Shown here: one piece after another, positions 54,701 to 62,371 of the stretch
How the letters are laid out: every line of letters starts with the position of its first letter
How positions within the stretch are numbered: the first letter of the stretch is position 1
Source of the DNA: Actinoplanes octamycinicus
GTDB taxonomy: Bacteria > Actinomycetota > Actinomycetes > Mycobacteriales > Micromonosporaceae
Assembly: GCF_014205225.1 (NCBI RefSeq)
Contig: NZ_JACHNB010000001.1
Location: 8,289,501-8,353,500 of the forward strand
DNA: 64,000 nucleotides
Direction: 5' to 3'
Program-made: the position numbers and the translations under genes
The notes under the pieces: generated by a model
What the model saw: only the letters and a program-made list of their open reading frames with translations
What the model was told of the DNA's origin: nothing
The model's database searches: none

Positions 54701-55108
54701 GTAGCGCCCGGTGCCGCTGACCGTCAGGTCCTCGGTGCCGCCGGCGCCGGTGGTCGTCGAGTAGACGTCCGTCCAGGCAGTCCCATCCGGACTTGTCTGG
54801 ATCTTGAAGGCTTTACCGTACGCGCCCTCCCACTGCAGCGTGACCTTGCTGATCGTGGCCGTGGCGCCCAGGTCCACCCGGATCCACTGCGGGTCGGCGA
54901 ACTGGCTGGACCACCGGGTCCCGGCGTCGCCGTCGAAGGCCTTGTCGGCGGAGACGTCGGCGCCCTCGACCGACGAGGCGAGGGCGGGCTTGCCCTGGGA
55001 CAGGAGCGTGTCAGCGGCGCTCGCCACGGTCGTCACGGCAACCGTGGCCAGACCCAGCAGCACGGCGAGGACGCCTGCCAGCAGGGCCGGTCTTGGTCTC
55101 TGTTTCAT
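51701..55108 (-). CDS. Secreted CBM32-GH16-like-TIM-barrel glycosidase
   Basis: A protein of 1135 aa; ATG 55108 with GGGG 7 nt upstream. Signal peptide about 1-31. Order: two F5/8-type (CBM32-like) domains (about 32-155, 165-290), a GH16-like sandwich (about 310-570), a GH2/GH5-type TIM barrel (about 600-920), an Ig-like domain (FTVEVSASDPQGDAIRYNLM) and a third F5/8 domain. In the GH16 part the catalytic motif is E445-T-D447-I-M-T450, with Thr where the acid/base Glu belongs, so that domain is probably inactive. The barrel has GNE717V and TE810GG as plausible acid/base and nucleophile. A LacI operator lies upstream. Confidence 0.85.
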   Translation of the reverse strand: MKQRPRPALLAGVLAVLLGLATVAVTTVASAADTLLSQGKPALASSVEGADVSADKAFDGDAGTRWSSQFADPQWIRVDLGATATISKVTLQWEGAYGKAFKIQTSPDGTAWTDVYSTTTGAGGTEDLTVSGTGRYVRLYGTARSSGYGYSLYEFKVYGSLGGTPTGECATNAAQGQPATASSQEGADVSADKAFDGNAGTRWSSVFADPQWIRVDLGATKMICGVVLQWEGAYGKSYKIQTSPDGTTWTDAYSTTTGAGGTENLSVSGSGRYVRLYGTVRGSGYGYSLYEFKVLTSGGTTTTPTTPPTQDPNFTTVWQDTFDGTAGTSPSAANWLLRTGTQYPGGAANWGTGSVETASDSTANVALDGSGKLSIKAIRDGSGKWTSGRLETQRTDFTPQPGEMLKFSAVLKQPGVTNGAGYWPGFRATGAAYRGNYTNWPSVGETDIMTDVNGRDQLAQTLHCGTAPDGPCAEYTGRSSGFASCVGCQTGYHEYSQVIDRTKTDEEIRFYLDGKQTWVVRESQVGVTAWNAAVHHGFYLRLDLAIGGSLPNAVAGFTTPTADTTSGGVLSVDSVTVSKQTGSTPAAMTDPAVPAGPSVVKVTGTQGNWTLTVNGTPWPVKGITYGPPQGAADGYMRDLKNMGVNTIRIWGPDANTPVLLDTAARFGIKVIVGLWLNHGADYVNDTAYKNAVKSEIVAKVNELKGRPGVLLWDVGNEVILEMQNYGLSAAEVEARRVGYAKFVNEVAEAIHAADSNHPVTSTDAYTHAWTYYKQYSPALDLLAVNSYGAIDTVKRDWIAGGYTKPYILTEGGPAGEWEVPNDANGVPTEPSDLQKKAGYTYSWNAIKGHAGVALGATEFHYGLENDFGGVWLNTTTGGWRRLGYAALREAYTGQPVPNTAPEISAMTVGTPSAVPAGGTFTVEVSASDPQGDAIRYNLMASDKHINNNKGLRYLTYTQTADGKFTVRAPETLGVWKVYVYAYDGQGNVGIEQRSFKVVPPTLPGTNLARGKTVTASTYQPTGTNGPQLPSYAVDGDYGTRWASEWVDTAWLQVDLGSVQSFDHVSLAWEAAYATSYQVQTSNDGANWTTVYSTTAGNGGFDNLAINASARYVRVNNTARATAYGYSLYEFGVHRQ

Positions 55109-55145
55109 GATCACACCCCACGGGGGACGGCATTTCGGGATACAG

Positions 55146-55159
55146 GGAAAGCGCTCTCC
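55146..55159. promoter_or_regulatory. LacI-type operator upstream of the GH16/TIM gene
   Basis: GGAAAGCGCTCTCC, with the CG-centred palindrome of LacI-family sites. The same 14 bp recur (either strand) at 57576-57589 and 57669-57682. Here it lies 38 nt before the start codon, at the expected promoter position. Confidence 0.8.
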
Positions 55160-55244
55160 AAGCGAACGCGATTGTTTCGCTCATGTTGCCGGAGGTCAAT
55201 ACTTCCCATTGACATCACCGGTTCCGGAACTGCAAGCTCCGCCC

Positions 55245-55799
55245 GTGAAACCGAATCCCCGGCTCCTTGTCGCAGCCCTGCTGCTCGGCGTGGCCGCCTG
55301 CGGCTCCCCCACCACGCCGGCCGCACCCACCCCGCCCTCGGCGCCCGCACCGGCCGCTTCGCCAGCCTTCGGCGGCACCGACCTCGCCTGGATCGAGATC
55401 AACATCGCGATGGACGAGGAGCTGCTCCCGCTGCTCGCCCTGACCCCCGGGAGCAGCCCGCTCAAAGAGCTTTCCGCGCAGGTCAAAGCGTTCACCGACG
55501 AGGAGCTGGCGACGCTGCGGCAGCTGCACGCCGAAGCCGGGCTGCCCGCCGAGAACCAGCACAAGGGCATGCCGATGCCCGGCATGGTGACGCCGTCGCT
55601 GCTCGCGTCGGCCACCGCGGCGCGCGGCGCCGGCTTCGACGCGCTGCTCGCCAAGGCCCTCCGGGAGCACCTGGAGCAGGGCAAGCAGCTGGCCACCAGC
55701 GAGCGGTCGGCCGGCGCGGAATCCCGCACGAAGGCGCTCGCGGAGCGCATTCTGAAAACTCGCGAGAGCGCCCTGGCGAAGCTACAAAAAGATTTCTGA
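55245..55799 (+). CDS. DUF305-like lipoprotein lacking the His motif
   Basis: A protein of 184 aa from GTG 55245. Lipobox LLGVAACGS, a Pro/Ala-rich spacer, then two ferritin-like helical pairs as in DUF305: LAWIEINIAMDEELLPLLAL and FDALLAKALREHLEQGKQLA, with Met-rich KGMPMPGM between. Where DUF305 has M..HH the sequence has M-D-E, so the usual metal-binding His pair is lost. Divergent from the glycosidase gene, with whose operator it shares the promoter region. Confidence 0.72.
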   Translation: MKPNPRLLVAALLLGVAACGSPTTPAAPTPPSAPAPAASPAFGGTDLAWIEINIAMDEELLPLLALTPGSSPLKELSAQVKAFTDEELATLRQLHAEAGLPAENQHKGMPMPGMVTPSLLASATAARGAGFDALLAKALREHLEQGKQLATSERSAGAESRTKALAERILKTRESALAKLQKDF

Positions 55800-56148
55800 A
55801 ATAGTCGCCGAGAAAGTTGTTATCGCATCTCGGCGACCGCGTCGCGCGGCTCGGCGGGCCGTCGAAGGATGGCCATCGCCTCGGCGACGCGGTTATCCAC
55901 ATTGACGCGCTGTCCACAGGGCTGGCCCGCGCGGCCGCATCTTCGCGCGACGCTGTCTCTGGGCAGGCCCCCCTGGGCGGGCGGGGATCGAGAAGTGGCC
56001 GGATCGCTGCACGGCGGGCCAGGAACGCGCCGGAACGGGCACGGACACGACGGAGCCGGCCGGCGCGGCGCTCCCGCCGTACCGAAAAAGGGTGTGCTGC
56101 CTGCCCGGAGGAGTCCCCACAACCTCCGGGCAGGCAGCGGTCAGAGGG
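55800..56148. other. Gap of 349 nt with DnaA-box-like sequence and terminator
   Basis: No supported gene. It contains a perfect TTATCCACA (55893-55901) and a near match TGTCCACAG 10 nt later, then the terminator at 56097-56137. Two boxes alone do not make an origin. Confidence 0.5.
56097..56137 (-). terminator. Terminator of DUF1996 gene
   Basis: A 15-bp perfect stem (CTGCCTGCCCGGAGG and complement) with an 11-nt loop, 12 nt beyond the DUF1996 stop. Confidence 0.8.
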
Positions 56149-57537
56149 TTACGGCAGCTCGTAACGCTCGTTGAGCGCCGCCCCGCGCTCCGGCTTGTAC
56201 TGGTCGAAGCCACGCGGGTTGCACTGCAGCCCGCCGTTGATGCAGTGCCTGGTCAGGGCGGCGAGCACGGCCGGGTCCCACGCGTTGTAGACGTCGTAGT
56301 GGAAGGAATAGCCGCGGCCGCTGGCGAAGCGGACGTTGGCCAGGTTGCCGCTGACCGGCCAGGCCATCTTGAACTCGATCATCGGGACGGCAACCGGGTG
56401 GTCGGCCGGGCAGACGCCGACGATCGGGTACGCCATGTGGCTCTTGTGGTCCGGGGTGTCCAGGTGGATGCCGTCCCAGCAGCTCGGGGCCTGGAAGCGG
56501 ACGTTGAGCTGGGAGCCGGCCACGCAGTTCGCCGGGATGTCCCACTGCCGGGTGAGGTCGCCGCACTCGAAGCCCTCGACCGCGCCCGGGTGGTTGCGGA
56601 ACTCGTCGAGGGTGGAGTTCGGGCTGCCGACCACGTAGCGCAGCCCCGGCGGGAACGGCCGCACGCTGGTGTAGTCGATCACGCCGCTCTTGTAGTAGAT
56701 GACCTGCGGGCCGTCCGGCTGCACGGCGGTGGTGCCGTTGAACAGCGTCGGCATCCAGTAACCGGTCTTGTCACCCGGGGTGATGCAGGACGTGCCGCCG
56801 GCCTGCAGCGAGGCGAGCGTGGTCATCGCGTTGGTGGTGCGGTTGCCCATGAAGGTGTGCGAGTGCGAGGCGCCGGGCAGGTTCGGGAAGACGATCGGGT
56901 CGTCGCCGAGGTTGGTCCGGCTGACCGAGCAGTTCGCCTGGAACTCGCGGTGGGTGACCGGCGGGTTCTGCGCGGGCGGGGTCGCGGTGGACGGGACCAC
57001 CCCGGTGACCGGCGGGTTCGCGTAGACGTAGCCGGGGCCGTCGGTGGGCGGCGGGGTGGACGACGACGTTCCGTAGACCTGGAACTCGTACAGCGAGTAG
57101 CCGTAGCCGGTGCCGCGCTGGGTGCCGTACATCCGGACGTAGCGGCCGGAGCCGTTGACCGCCAGGGTCTGCTTGCCACCGGTGGCGGTGGTGGTGCTGT
57201 AGATCGTGGTCCAGGCGTTGCCGTCCGGCGAGGTCTGGATCTGGAAGGCCTTCGCGTACGCCGCCTCCCACTCGAGCTTGACCTGCGTGATCGTGGCGGT
57301 GACGCCGAGGTCCACGCGCAGCCACTGCGGGTCGGACCACTGGCTGCCCCAGCGGGTCTCGGAGCGGCCGTCGACCGCGGCGATGGCCGGGGATTCGCCG
57401 TTCTCGGTGGACGAGGCGAGCGCCGGCCGGCCCTGGGACAGCAGGGTATCGGCCGCGTAGGCGGACTGGGTGACGGCCAGCACGGTGCTGACCAGAGCGA
57501 GCGCCGCTAACGGCGCCAGCAGCTTCTTCTTGTGCAC
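56149..57537 (-). CDS. Secreted F5/8-type (CBM32) plus DUF1996 protein
   Basis: A protein of 462 aa with a signal peptide (LLAPLAALALVSTVLAVTQS). An F5/8-type C domain (about 29-160, TLLSQGRPALASSTENGESP; RYVRMYGTQRGTGYGYSLYE) is followed by a Pro/Gly linker and DUF1996 (about 190-462): REFQANCSVSRTNLGDDPIV, GASHSHTFMGNRTTNA, CWDGIHLDTPDHKSHMAYP, CPADHPVAVPMIEFKMAWPV. DUF1996 occurs in fungal and actinobacterial secreted proteins, enzymatic role unestablished. A LacI operator lies 39 nt upstream. Confidence 0.88.
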   Translation of the reverse strand: MHKKKLLAPLAALALVSTVLAVTQSAYAADTLLSQGRPALASSTENGESPAIAAVDGRSETRWGSQWSDPQWLRVDLGVTATITQVKLEWEAAYAKAFQIQTSPDGNAWTTIYSTTTATGGKQTLAVNGSGRYVRMYGTQRGTGYGYSLYEFQVYGTSSSTPPPTDGPGYVYANPPVTGVVPSTATPPAQNPPVTHREFQANCSVSRTNLGDDPIVFPNLPGASHSHTFMGNRTTNAMTTLASLQAGGTSCITPGDKTGYWMPTLFNGTTAVQPDGPQVIYYKSGVIDYTSVRPFPPGLRYVVGSPNSTLDEFRNHPGAVEGFECGDLTRQWDIPANCVAGSQLNVRFQAPSCWDGIHLDTPDHKSHMAYPIVGVCPADHPVAVPMIEFKMAWPVSGNLANVRFASGRGYSFHYDVYNAWDPAVLAALTRHCINGGLQCNPRGFDQYKPERGAALNERYELP

Positions 57538-57575
57538 GGGGGATCTCCCAAGGTTCGAGGACGGTGCGTACGCTT

Positions 57576-57589
57576 GGAGAGCGCTTTCC
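57576..57589. promoter_or_regulatory. LacI-type operator upstream of the DUF1996 gene
   Basis: GGAGAGCGCTTTCC, the exact reverse complement of the sites at 55146 and 57669. Confidence 0.8.
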
Positions 57590-57668
57590 AGTCTTCGAGC
57601 CCGCCCGCGCTCCCGTCAATGGTTTGGGGTTCCGGAACGTGGCGAACCGCCCCTGGAGCGGCGAGGGC

Positions 57669-57682
57669 GGAAAGCGCTCTCC
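57669..57682 (+). promoter_or_regulatory. LacI operator overlapping its own promoter
   Basis: GGAAAGCGCTCTCC at the -35 position of a -10 TATAAA (57692-57697), placed 7 nt before the ATG, so the LacI message is probably leaderless and autorepressed. Confidence 0.75.
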
Positions 57683-57703
57683 ATCCCGTGCTATAAACAC
57701 CGC

Positions 57704-58735
57704 ATGCAGACGCACCGGCTACCCACGCTCGAGGACGTAGCCCGAGTGGCCGGCGTCTCACGGGCCACCGTCTCGCGCGTCGTCAACGGCATCCGCAACG
57801 TCGACCCGCAGCTGCACGAGCTGGTCTGGAGCGCCGTCGAGCAGACCGGTTACGTGCCCAACCGGATGGCCCGCTCACTGGTCACCCGGCGCACCGGCAC
57901 GGTGGCCCTGGTGGTCTCCGACTTCGAGACGCACGACGACGACCCGTTCATGAGCCGGTTCTTCGCCGACCCCTACTTCGGCCGGATCGTCGGCGGCCTG
58001 ATGAGCGTGCTGCGCCCGGCCAGCACCCAGCTGGCCCTCCAGATGGTCGGCGCCGACGGGCACAAACGCCTGGTCGGCGACCTGCGCAACGGGCAGGCCG
58101 ACGGCGCCGTGGTGCTCTCCCTGCCGGCCCGCGACCCGCTGCCCGGCCTGCTCGCCGAGGCCGGCATCCCGGCCGTGCTGATCGGCCGGCCGCCCGAGCC
58201 GGTCCCGATCAGCTACGTCGACCTGGCCAACGAGACCGGCGCCGCGATCGCCGCCGACCGCCTGGCCGGGCGCGGTTGCCAGCGGATCGGCATGATCTCC
58301 GGCCCGGCCGACGTGCCGGCCAGCCAGGACCGGATCACCGGTTTCCGGCGCGCGATGGCCCGGCACGGGCACGCCTGGGTGCCGACCGTCAGCGGCAACT
58401 TCACCCAGCGCAGCGGCGAGGAGGCGATGCGCGAGCTGCTCGCCGCACACCCGCAGCTGGACGGCGTCTTCGTGGCCAACGACCTGATGGCCCTCGGCGC
58501 CCTGCTCGTCCTGCGGGACGCCGGCAAGCGCGTCCCGGACGACGTCGCGGTGGTCGGTTTCGACGACAGCAGCGCCGCGCTGGCCGCCCGACCGGCCCTC
58601 ACCACGGTCCGGCACCCGCTCGAGGACATGGCCGCCGAGGCGGCGAAGGTGCTGCTCACCCGCATCGAGGACCCGACCTCCCGGGTCAGCTCGGTGATCT
58701 ACGAGCCGTCCCTGGTGGTCCGCCAGTCCGCCTGA
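57704..58735 (+). CDS. LacI-family transcriptional regulator
   Basis: A protein of 343 aa. HTH TLEDVARVAGVSRATVSRVV with hinge helix GYVPNRMARSLV, then a periplasmic-binding-like domain (DGAVVLSLPARDPLPGLLAE; RIGMISGPADVPASQDRITG; GVFVANDLMALGALLVLRDA; VAVVGFDDSS). Identical operators upstream of this gene, of the DUF1996 gene and of the GH16/TIM gene identify it as the likely local regulator of a secreted polysaccharide-binding and -degrading set. The inducer is unknown. Confidence 0.92.
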   Translation: MQTHRLPTLEDVARVAGVSRATVSRVVNGIRNVDPQLHELVWSAVEQTGYVPNRMARSLVTRRTGTVALVVSDFETHDDDPFMSRFFADPYFGRIVGGLMSVLRPASTQLALQMVGADGHKRLVGDLRNGQADGAVVLSLPARDPLPGLLAEAGIPAVLIGRPPEPVPISYVDLANETGAAIAADRLAGRGCQRIGMISGPADVPASQDRITGFRRAMARHGHAWVPTVSGNFTQRSGEEAMRELLAAHPQLDGVFVANDLMALGALLVLRDAGKRVPDDVAVVGFDDSSAALAARPALTTVRHPLEDMAAEAAKVLLTRIEDPTSRVSSVIYEPSLVVRQSA

Positions 58736-59190
58736 CCGCCGATCACTCCCGGTCCGCTCCGGTCCGGCTCACCCGGCCGCCGACGAACGGTCCGCTGCGG
58801 TCCGGCTCACCCCGCCGCCCACGAGCGGCCCGCTCCGGCTTGCTGCCGCCGCTTTCCGGTACGCCCCGAGCGCCCCGCGCCCGGCAAGCGGTCCGTCGTC
58901 GCGCCGGCCTCGGCGGGACGGCTGCGCGCGTACCCCTGATCGGCGGTCGCAGGACGAAGCGGACCGCGCGCGTCCGTGTGGCCCGCGTGCGAGTGGGTAG
59001 GCAGAGGCGAGACCTTCCCGGCCTGCGGACTGTGACGTCGCAGATACTTTCTAAAACCTATAGGGTCGATATAGATTGAGGCCGGTCGTCGGAGAAGGCG
59101 GGGAGGCCAGCGCTTGTCCTGCCCGTCTTCGTGGCCGCTGACCTGACTGTTTAGCCTCACAAGCGCACGCCCGACGGTAAGGAACCGCGC
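58736..59190. other. Gap of 455 nt: tandem repeats then AT-rich promoter
   Basis: Holds the 38-bp tandem repeat (58751-58841) and, near 59040-59080, an AT-rich stretch with CTATA-GGGTCGA-TATAG (about 59060-59077) that likely carries the promoter of the flavin-reductase operon. No supported gene. Confidence 0.5.
58751..58841. repeat. 38-bp tandem repeat, 2.4 copies
   Basis: Units start at 58751, 58789 and 58827 with GGTCCGCT(C/G)CGGTCCGG; the third copy is truncated. Differences between units are few, so the duplication is fairly recent. Confidence 0.65.
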
Positions 59191-59721
59191 ATGACCATCT
59201 CGCAGACCCCCGCGACGTTCGCCACCAACCAGGACCTGGACCCGATCCGGCTGCGGCAGGCGTTCGGCGTGTTCCCCAGCGGGGTGGTCGCCGTCGCGGC
59301 CGCGGTCGACGGGCGGCTCGTCGGGCTCGCGGCCAGCTCCTTCACGTCGGTGAGCATCGATCCCCCGCTGGTCTCCTTCTCCATCGCGAACACCTCGAAG
59401 ACCTGGCCCGACCTGCGCCGCGCCGACCACCTCGGGGTGACCGTGCTGGCCGCGCACCACGACACGATCTGCCGGCAGCTGGCCGGGGCGGTGGAGCACC
59501 GGTTCGACGGGGTGGCCGCCTCGGTCAGCGACGACGGCGCGGTCACCATCGACGACGGGCTGGCCCGGTTCGACACCACGATCTACCGCGAGGTGGAGGC
59601 CGGCGACCACACCATCGTGCTGCTCCGGCTGCACGCCGTCGACCACCCGGTGGACCGGGAGGGGCTGCTGTCGCCGCTGGTGTTCCACCGGTCCGCGTTC
59701 GGCCGCGTCGCCGCGGAGTGA
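59191..59721 (+). CDS. Flavin reductase family protein
   Basis: A protein of 176 aa of the FMN-binding split-barrel type (HpaC/SsuE-independent class): LRQAFGVFPSGVVAVAAAVD, LVGLAASSFTSVSIDPPLVS, FSIANTSKTWPDLRRADHLG, then GDHTIVLLRLHAV. It would supply reduced flavin to a monooxygenase or act alone. It overlaps the MFS gene (GTGA), forming a two-gene operon. No monooxygenase is adjacent. Confidence 0.87.
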   Translation: MTISQTPATFATNQDLDPIRLRQAFGVFPSGVVAVAAAVDGRLVGLAASSFTSVSIDPPLVSFSIANTSKTWPDLRRADHLGVTVLAAHHDTICRQLAGAVEHRFDGVAASVSDDGAVTIDDGLARFDTTIYREVEAGDHTIVLLRLHAVDHPVDREGLLSPLVFHRSAFGRVAAE

Positions 59722-60914
59722 CCCGACTCGACCAGGGCGGGCTGACCCTGCGTCAGCTGGGGCCGACTGTCTACCTGCCGTCGGCGGTCTACTCCACCGG
59801 GTTCGGCGCGATCGCCCCGGTGGTGGTGCTGTCGGCGACCGGGCTGGGCGCCTCCCCCGCCGCCGCTGCCCTGGTCGCCGGGCTGCTCGGGGCCGGGCAG
59901 ATCGCCGGCGGGCTGCCCGCCGGGGTGCTGGTCGACCGGTTCGGCGAGCAGCGGACCATGCTCGGCGCGGCCGCTCTCGGGCTGCCCGCGCTGGTCGCCT
60001 GCATGCTGGCCCGGGACGTCCGGCTGCTGGCCGTTGCGGTCTTCCTGCTCGGCATCACCGGGGCGGCCTGGGGGCTGGCCCGGCACGCGTACCTCACCGA
60101 GGCGGTCCGTCCGGAGCTGCGGGCCCGGGCGATGTCGACGCTCGGCGGGGTGGGCCGGGTCGGCACCTTCGCCGGACCGTTCCTCGGCGCGCCGGTGGTC
60201 CACGTGCTCGGCGTCTCCGGGGCCTACCTGGTGGCCGCGGTGGCGGTCACCGTGGCCGCGGCGCTGGTCGTGGTGCTGCCACCGGTGCCGCACGACCGGC
60301 CGCACGCCGGCCCGCTCGACCGGCCCCGCCTGACGACGGTGCTGCGCGACAACGCGCCCGTCCTGCGCACGCTCGGCTCGGCGATCCTGCTGGTCGGCGC
60401 GCTGCGGGCGGCCCGGCAGACGATCCTGCCGCTGTGGGGCGCCGGGCTCGGACTGTCCCCGGCGACCATCGGCGTCATCTACGGGATCTCCGGCGGCGTG
60501 GACATGCTGCTGTTCTATCCGGCCGGGCGACTGATGGACCGGCGCGGGCGGCGCTGGGCGGCGGTCCCGGCGATGGCGCTGCTCGGGCTGGCCCACGCGC
60601 TGCTGCCGCTGGCCGGCGGCGCGGCCGGACTCACCGTGATCGGCCTGCTGATGGGCGTCGGGAACGGGCTGAGCGCCGGCCTGGTGATGACCATCGGCGC
60701 GGACGTGTCGCCGGTGGCCGGGCGGGCGCGGTTCCTGGGCGCCTGGCGGATGTGCTCCGACCTGGGCAACGGCGGCGGGCCGCTGCTGATCGGCGCGGTC
60801 ACCGCGGCGGTCTCGCTGCCCGCGGCCGCACTCGTGGTGGCCGGGGCCGGGGCGCTGGCCGCGATGCTGCTCGGCCGCTGGGTCCCGCCCGACCGACCGA
60901 GCCGAGCGCCCTGA
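59718..60914 (+). CDS. MFS transporter
   Basis: A protein of 398 aa from GTG 59718, coupled to the flavin reductase. About 12 membrane helices; motif A-like GVLVDRFGEQRTMLGAAALG, ARHAYLTEAVRPELRARAMS in the second-third helix loop, and GRLMDRRGRRWAAVPAMALL in the second half. Probably exports a small compound; the substrate may be linked to flavin chemistry. Confidence 0.88.
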   Translation: MTRLDQGGLTLRQLGPTVYLPSAVYSTGFGAIAPVVVLSATGLGASPAAAALVAGLLGAGQIAGGLPAGVLVDRFGEQRTMLGAAALGLPALVACMLARDVRLLAVAVFLLGITGAAWGLARHAYLTEAVRPELRARAMSTLGGVGRVGTFAGPFLGAPVVHVLGVSGAYLVAAVAVTVAAALVVVLPPVPHDRPHAGPLDRPRLTTVLRDNAPVLRTLGSAILLVGALRAARQTILPLWGAGLGLSPATIGVIYGISGGVDMLLFYPAGRLMDRRGRRWAAVPAMALLGLAHALLPLAGGAAGLTVIGLLMGVGNGLSAGLVMTIGADVSPVAGRARFLGAWRMCSDLGNGGGPLLIGAVTAAVSLPAAALVVAGAGALAAMLLGRWVPPDRPSRAP

Positions 60915-60984
60915 AAGCCGGACCCGCACGGTCCCGACCGGGCTGGACCCGCTGAACGCCGGACCCGCACGGTCCCGGCTGGGC

Positions 60985-61021
60985 GTCAGGGGTGTCTCGA
61001 CGTCGTCGAGACACCCCTGAC
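60985..61021 (+). terminator. Terminator after MFS gene
   Basis: A 17-bp perfect stem (GTCAGGGGTGTCTCGAC and complement) with a 3-nt loop, preceded by two copies of GCCGGACCCGCACGGTCCCG (about 60915-60977). Confidence 0.75.
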
Positions 61022-61051
61022 AGCCAGCTCGAAGCGGGACCGGACCGCGGT

Positions 61052-61546
61052 CTACACCGAAGCGGACCGGGGGCTGAGCTGCGCGGCCGCGGACGGCGAC
61101 GGCGCGGTGGTGCGCTGGGGCCGCGGCGCGGCGGAGTGGTCGGCGAAGGACCACGGGAGGGCGGGCACCGAGCGGAACAGCGGGCGCAGGTCGGCCGGGA
61201 CCAGGTGGGCGAGCTGCTCCGGGCGGATCCCGCGGTCGGCGGTGTTCAGCTCGGCCAGCACCACCCGGGCCAGGAAGGCGGCGTCCGCGCTGTCCGCGTA
61301 GAGCCGATCGGCGACCCGGGTGAGGAACCGGCGGACGTCGAGGATCTCGACGATCCGGCCGGGCTCCGGGATCGGCAGTCGTTGTCGCAGCTCCTCCGGC
61401 AACCCCGCGGTCAACCGGCGGTAGGCCGGGGCCGGGAGCAGCTCACTCAGCACGCCGAGCACGGTCGTGACGACCCGGCGACTCTCGTTGCGCCCGTGCA
61501 GGCGCCCGTTCTGCTGGATCCGGGTGAGGAGATCGTCGTGGTTCAT
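61052..61546 (-). CDS. DUF2267 family protein
   Basis: A protein of 164 aa; ATG 61546 with GGGAGG upstream. MNHDDLLTRIQQNGRLHGRN, LGVLSELLPAPAYRRLTAGL, PEELRQRLPIPEPGRIVEIL, FLTRVADRLYADSADAAFLA: the helical DUF2267 repeat with an Ala/Pro tail. The family is of unknown function and often occurs with stress genes, as here. Confidence 0.8.
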   Translation of the reverse strand: MNHDDLLTRIQQNGRLHGRNESRRVVTTVLGVLSELLPAPAYRRLTAGLPEELRQRLPIPEPGRIVEILDVRRFLTRVADRLYADSADAAFLARVVLAELNTADRGIRPEQLAHLVPADLRPLFRSVPALPWSFADHSAAPRPQRTTAPSPSAAAQLSPRSASV

Positions 61547-61656
61547 CAGGCGCCTCCCTGTGTCCCGCACGGCGTTCCCGTGCCGGGGGCGCCTGTCTAC
61601 CCGGCCTAAAAAGATCCAAACCGGACTGTCAGCTACTTAACTCAAGGTCCGGTGCC

Positions 61657-61686
61657 CGGTACGGCCGGAGCGCTCCGGCCGTACCG
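61657..61686 (-). terminator. Terminator of DUF6766 operon
   Basis: A 30-bp perfect palindrome (CGGTACGGCCGGAG-CG-CTCCGGCCGTACCG), 11 nt past the stop. Confidence 0.75.
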
Positions 61687-61696
61687 TAGAGCGGTT

Positions 61697-62371
61697 TTAT
61701 CCCTCCACGCCGGTGGCGGTGTGCGCGGCGCCGACCGGCTTGGACTGCGAGGAGCCGCGCTGGCGCAGGTAGATCGCGAGGATCGCCATCGAGGCGACCG
61801 CGAGCAGCTCGGACTGCCAGTTCTGCAGCGTGCGGTTCCAGAAGTCCGGCTCGGTGACGTAGGTCGCCCAGGTGACCGGGTCCTGCAGGTCGCCGAGCTG
61901 CTCTTCGTTGTACGCCGCCCAGCCGGTGATCGACTGGCCGAGCCAGGAGAGCAGGAAGATCAGCCCCATCACCAGGCCGAGCGAGTTGGAGAAGAGCCAG
62001 AGGCGGAAACCACTGGCGCGGGCCCACTTCGGTGAGCGGGCGTCGGCGAAGTGGCCGACCTTCTGGTCCCGATCCGACTCCCGGCCCGGCTTGTCCAGCT
62101 CTTTGGACTCCGGCGAGCCCTTCTGCAGCAGCCACACGGTGAACCAGATGTAGAGGAAGAACTGCAGGTACTCGGACTGCCAGTTCTCCAGCACGTCGAC
62201 GCCGAAGCTGGCCGAGGTCAGGTAGCGGCCCAGGCCGATCTCCGGGAGGCCCTCGCTGAGCTGCTGCTGGTTGAAGTCGGCGTGTCCGGCGAAGGCCTGA
62301 CCGACCAGCACGATCAGGAAGAGCAGGCCGAAGACCAGGCCCAGCGAGTTCTCCCGCAGGAAGCGTCTCAT
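61697..62371 (-). CDS. DUF6766 membrane protein with internal duplication
   Basis: A protein of 224 aa in two homologous halves: NSLGLVFGLLFLIVLVGQAF with ENWQSEYLQFFLYIWFTVWL, and NSLGLVMGLIFLLSWLGQSI with QNWQSELLAVASMAILAIYL, joined by a charged loop. Four membrane helices in all. Start overlaps the stop of the 27-aa peptide (ATGA). Unknown function; conserved in actinobacteria with stress-type neighbours. Confidence 0.8.
   Translation of the reverse strand: MRRFLRENSLGLVFGLLFLIVLVGQAFAGHADFNQQQLSEGLPEIGLGRYLTSASFGVDVLENWQSEYLQFFLYIWFTVWLLQKGSPESKELDKPGRESDRDQKVGHFADARSPKWARASGFRLWLFSNSLGLVMGLIFLLSWLGQSITGWAAYNEEQLGDLQDPVTWATYVTEPDFWNRTLQNWQSELLAVASMAILAIYLRQRGSSQSKPVGAAHTATGVEG

Noticed and set aside
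55893..55920. TTATCCACA plus TGTCCACAG as an origin
   Set aside because: Only two boxes, no dnaA/dnaN neighbours and no AT-rich unwinding region; likely chance or a titration site at most.
58751..58841. Repeats as a CRISPR array
   Set aside because: Units abut without spacers; it is a simple tandem duplication.
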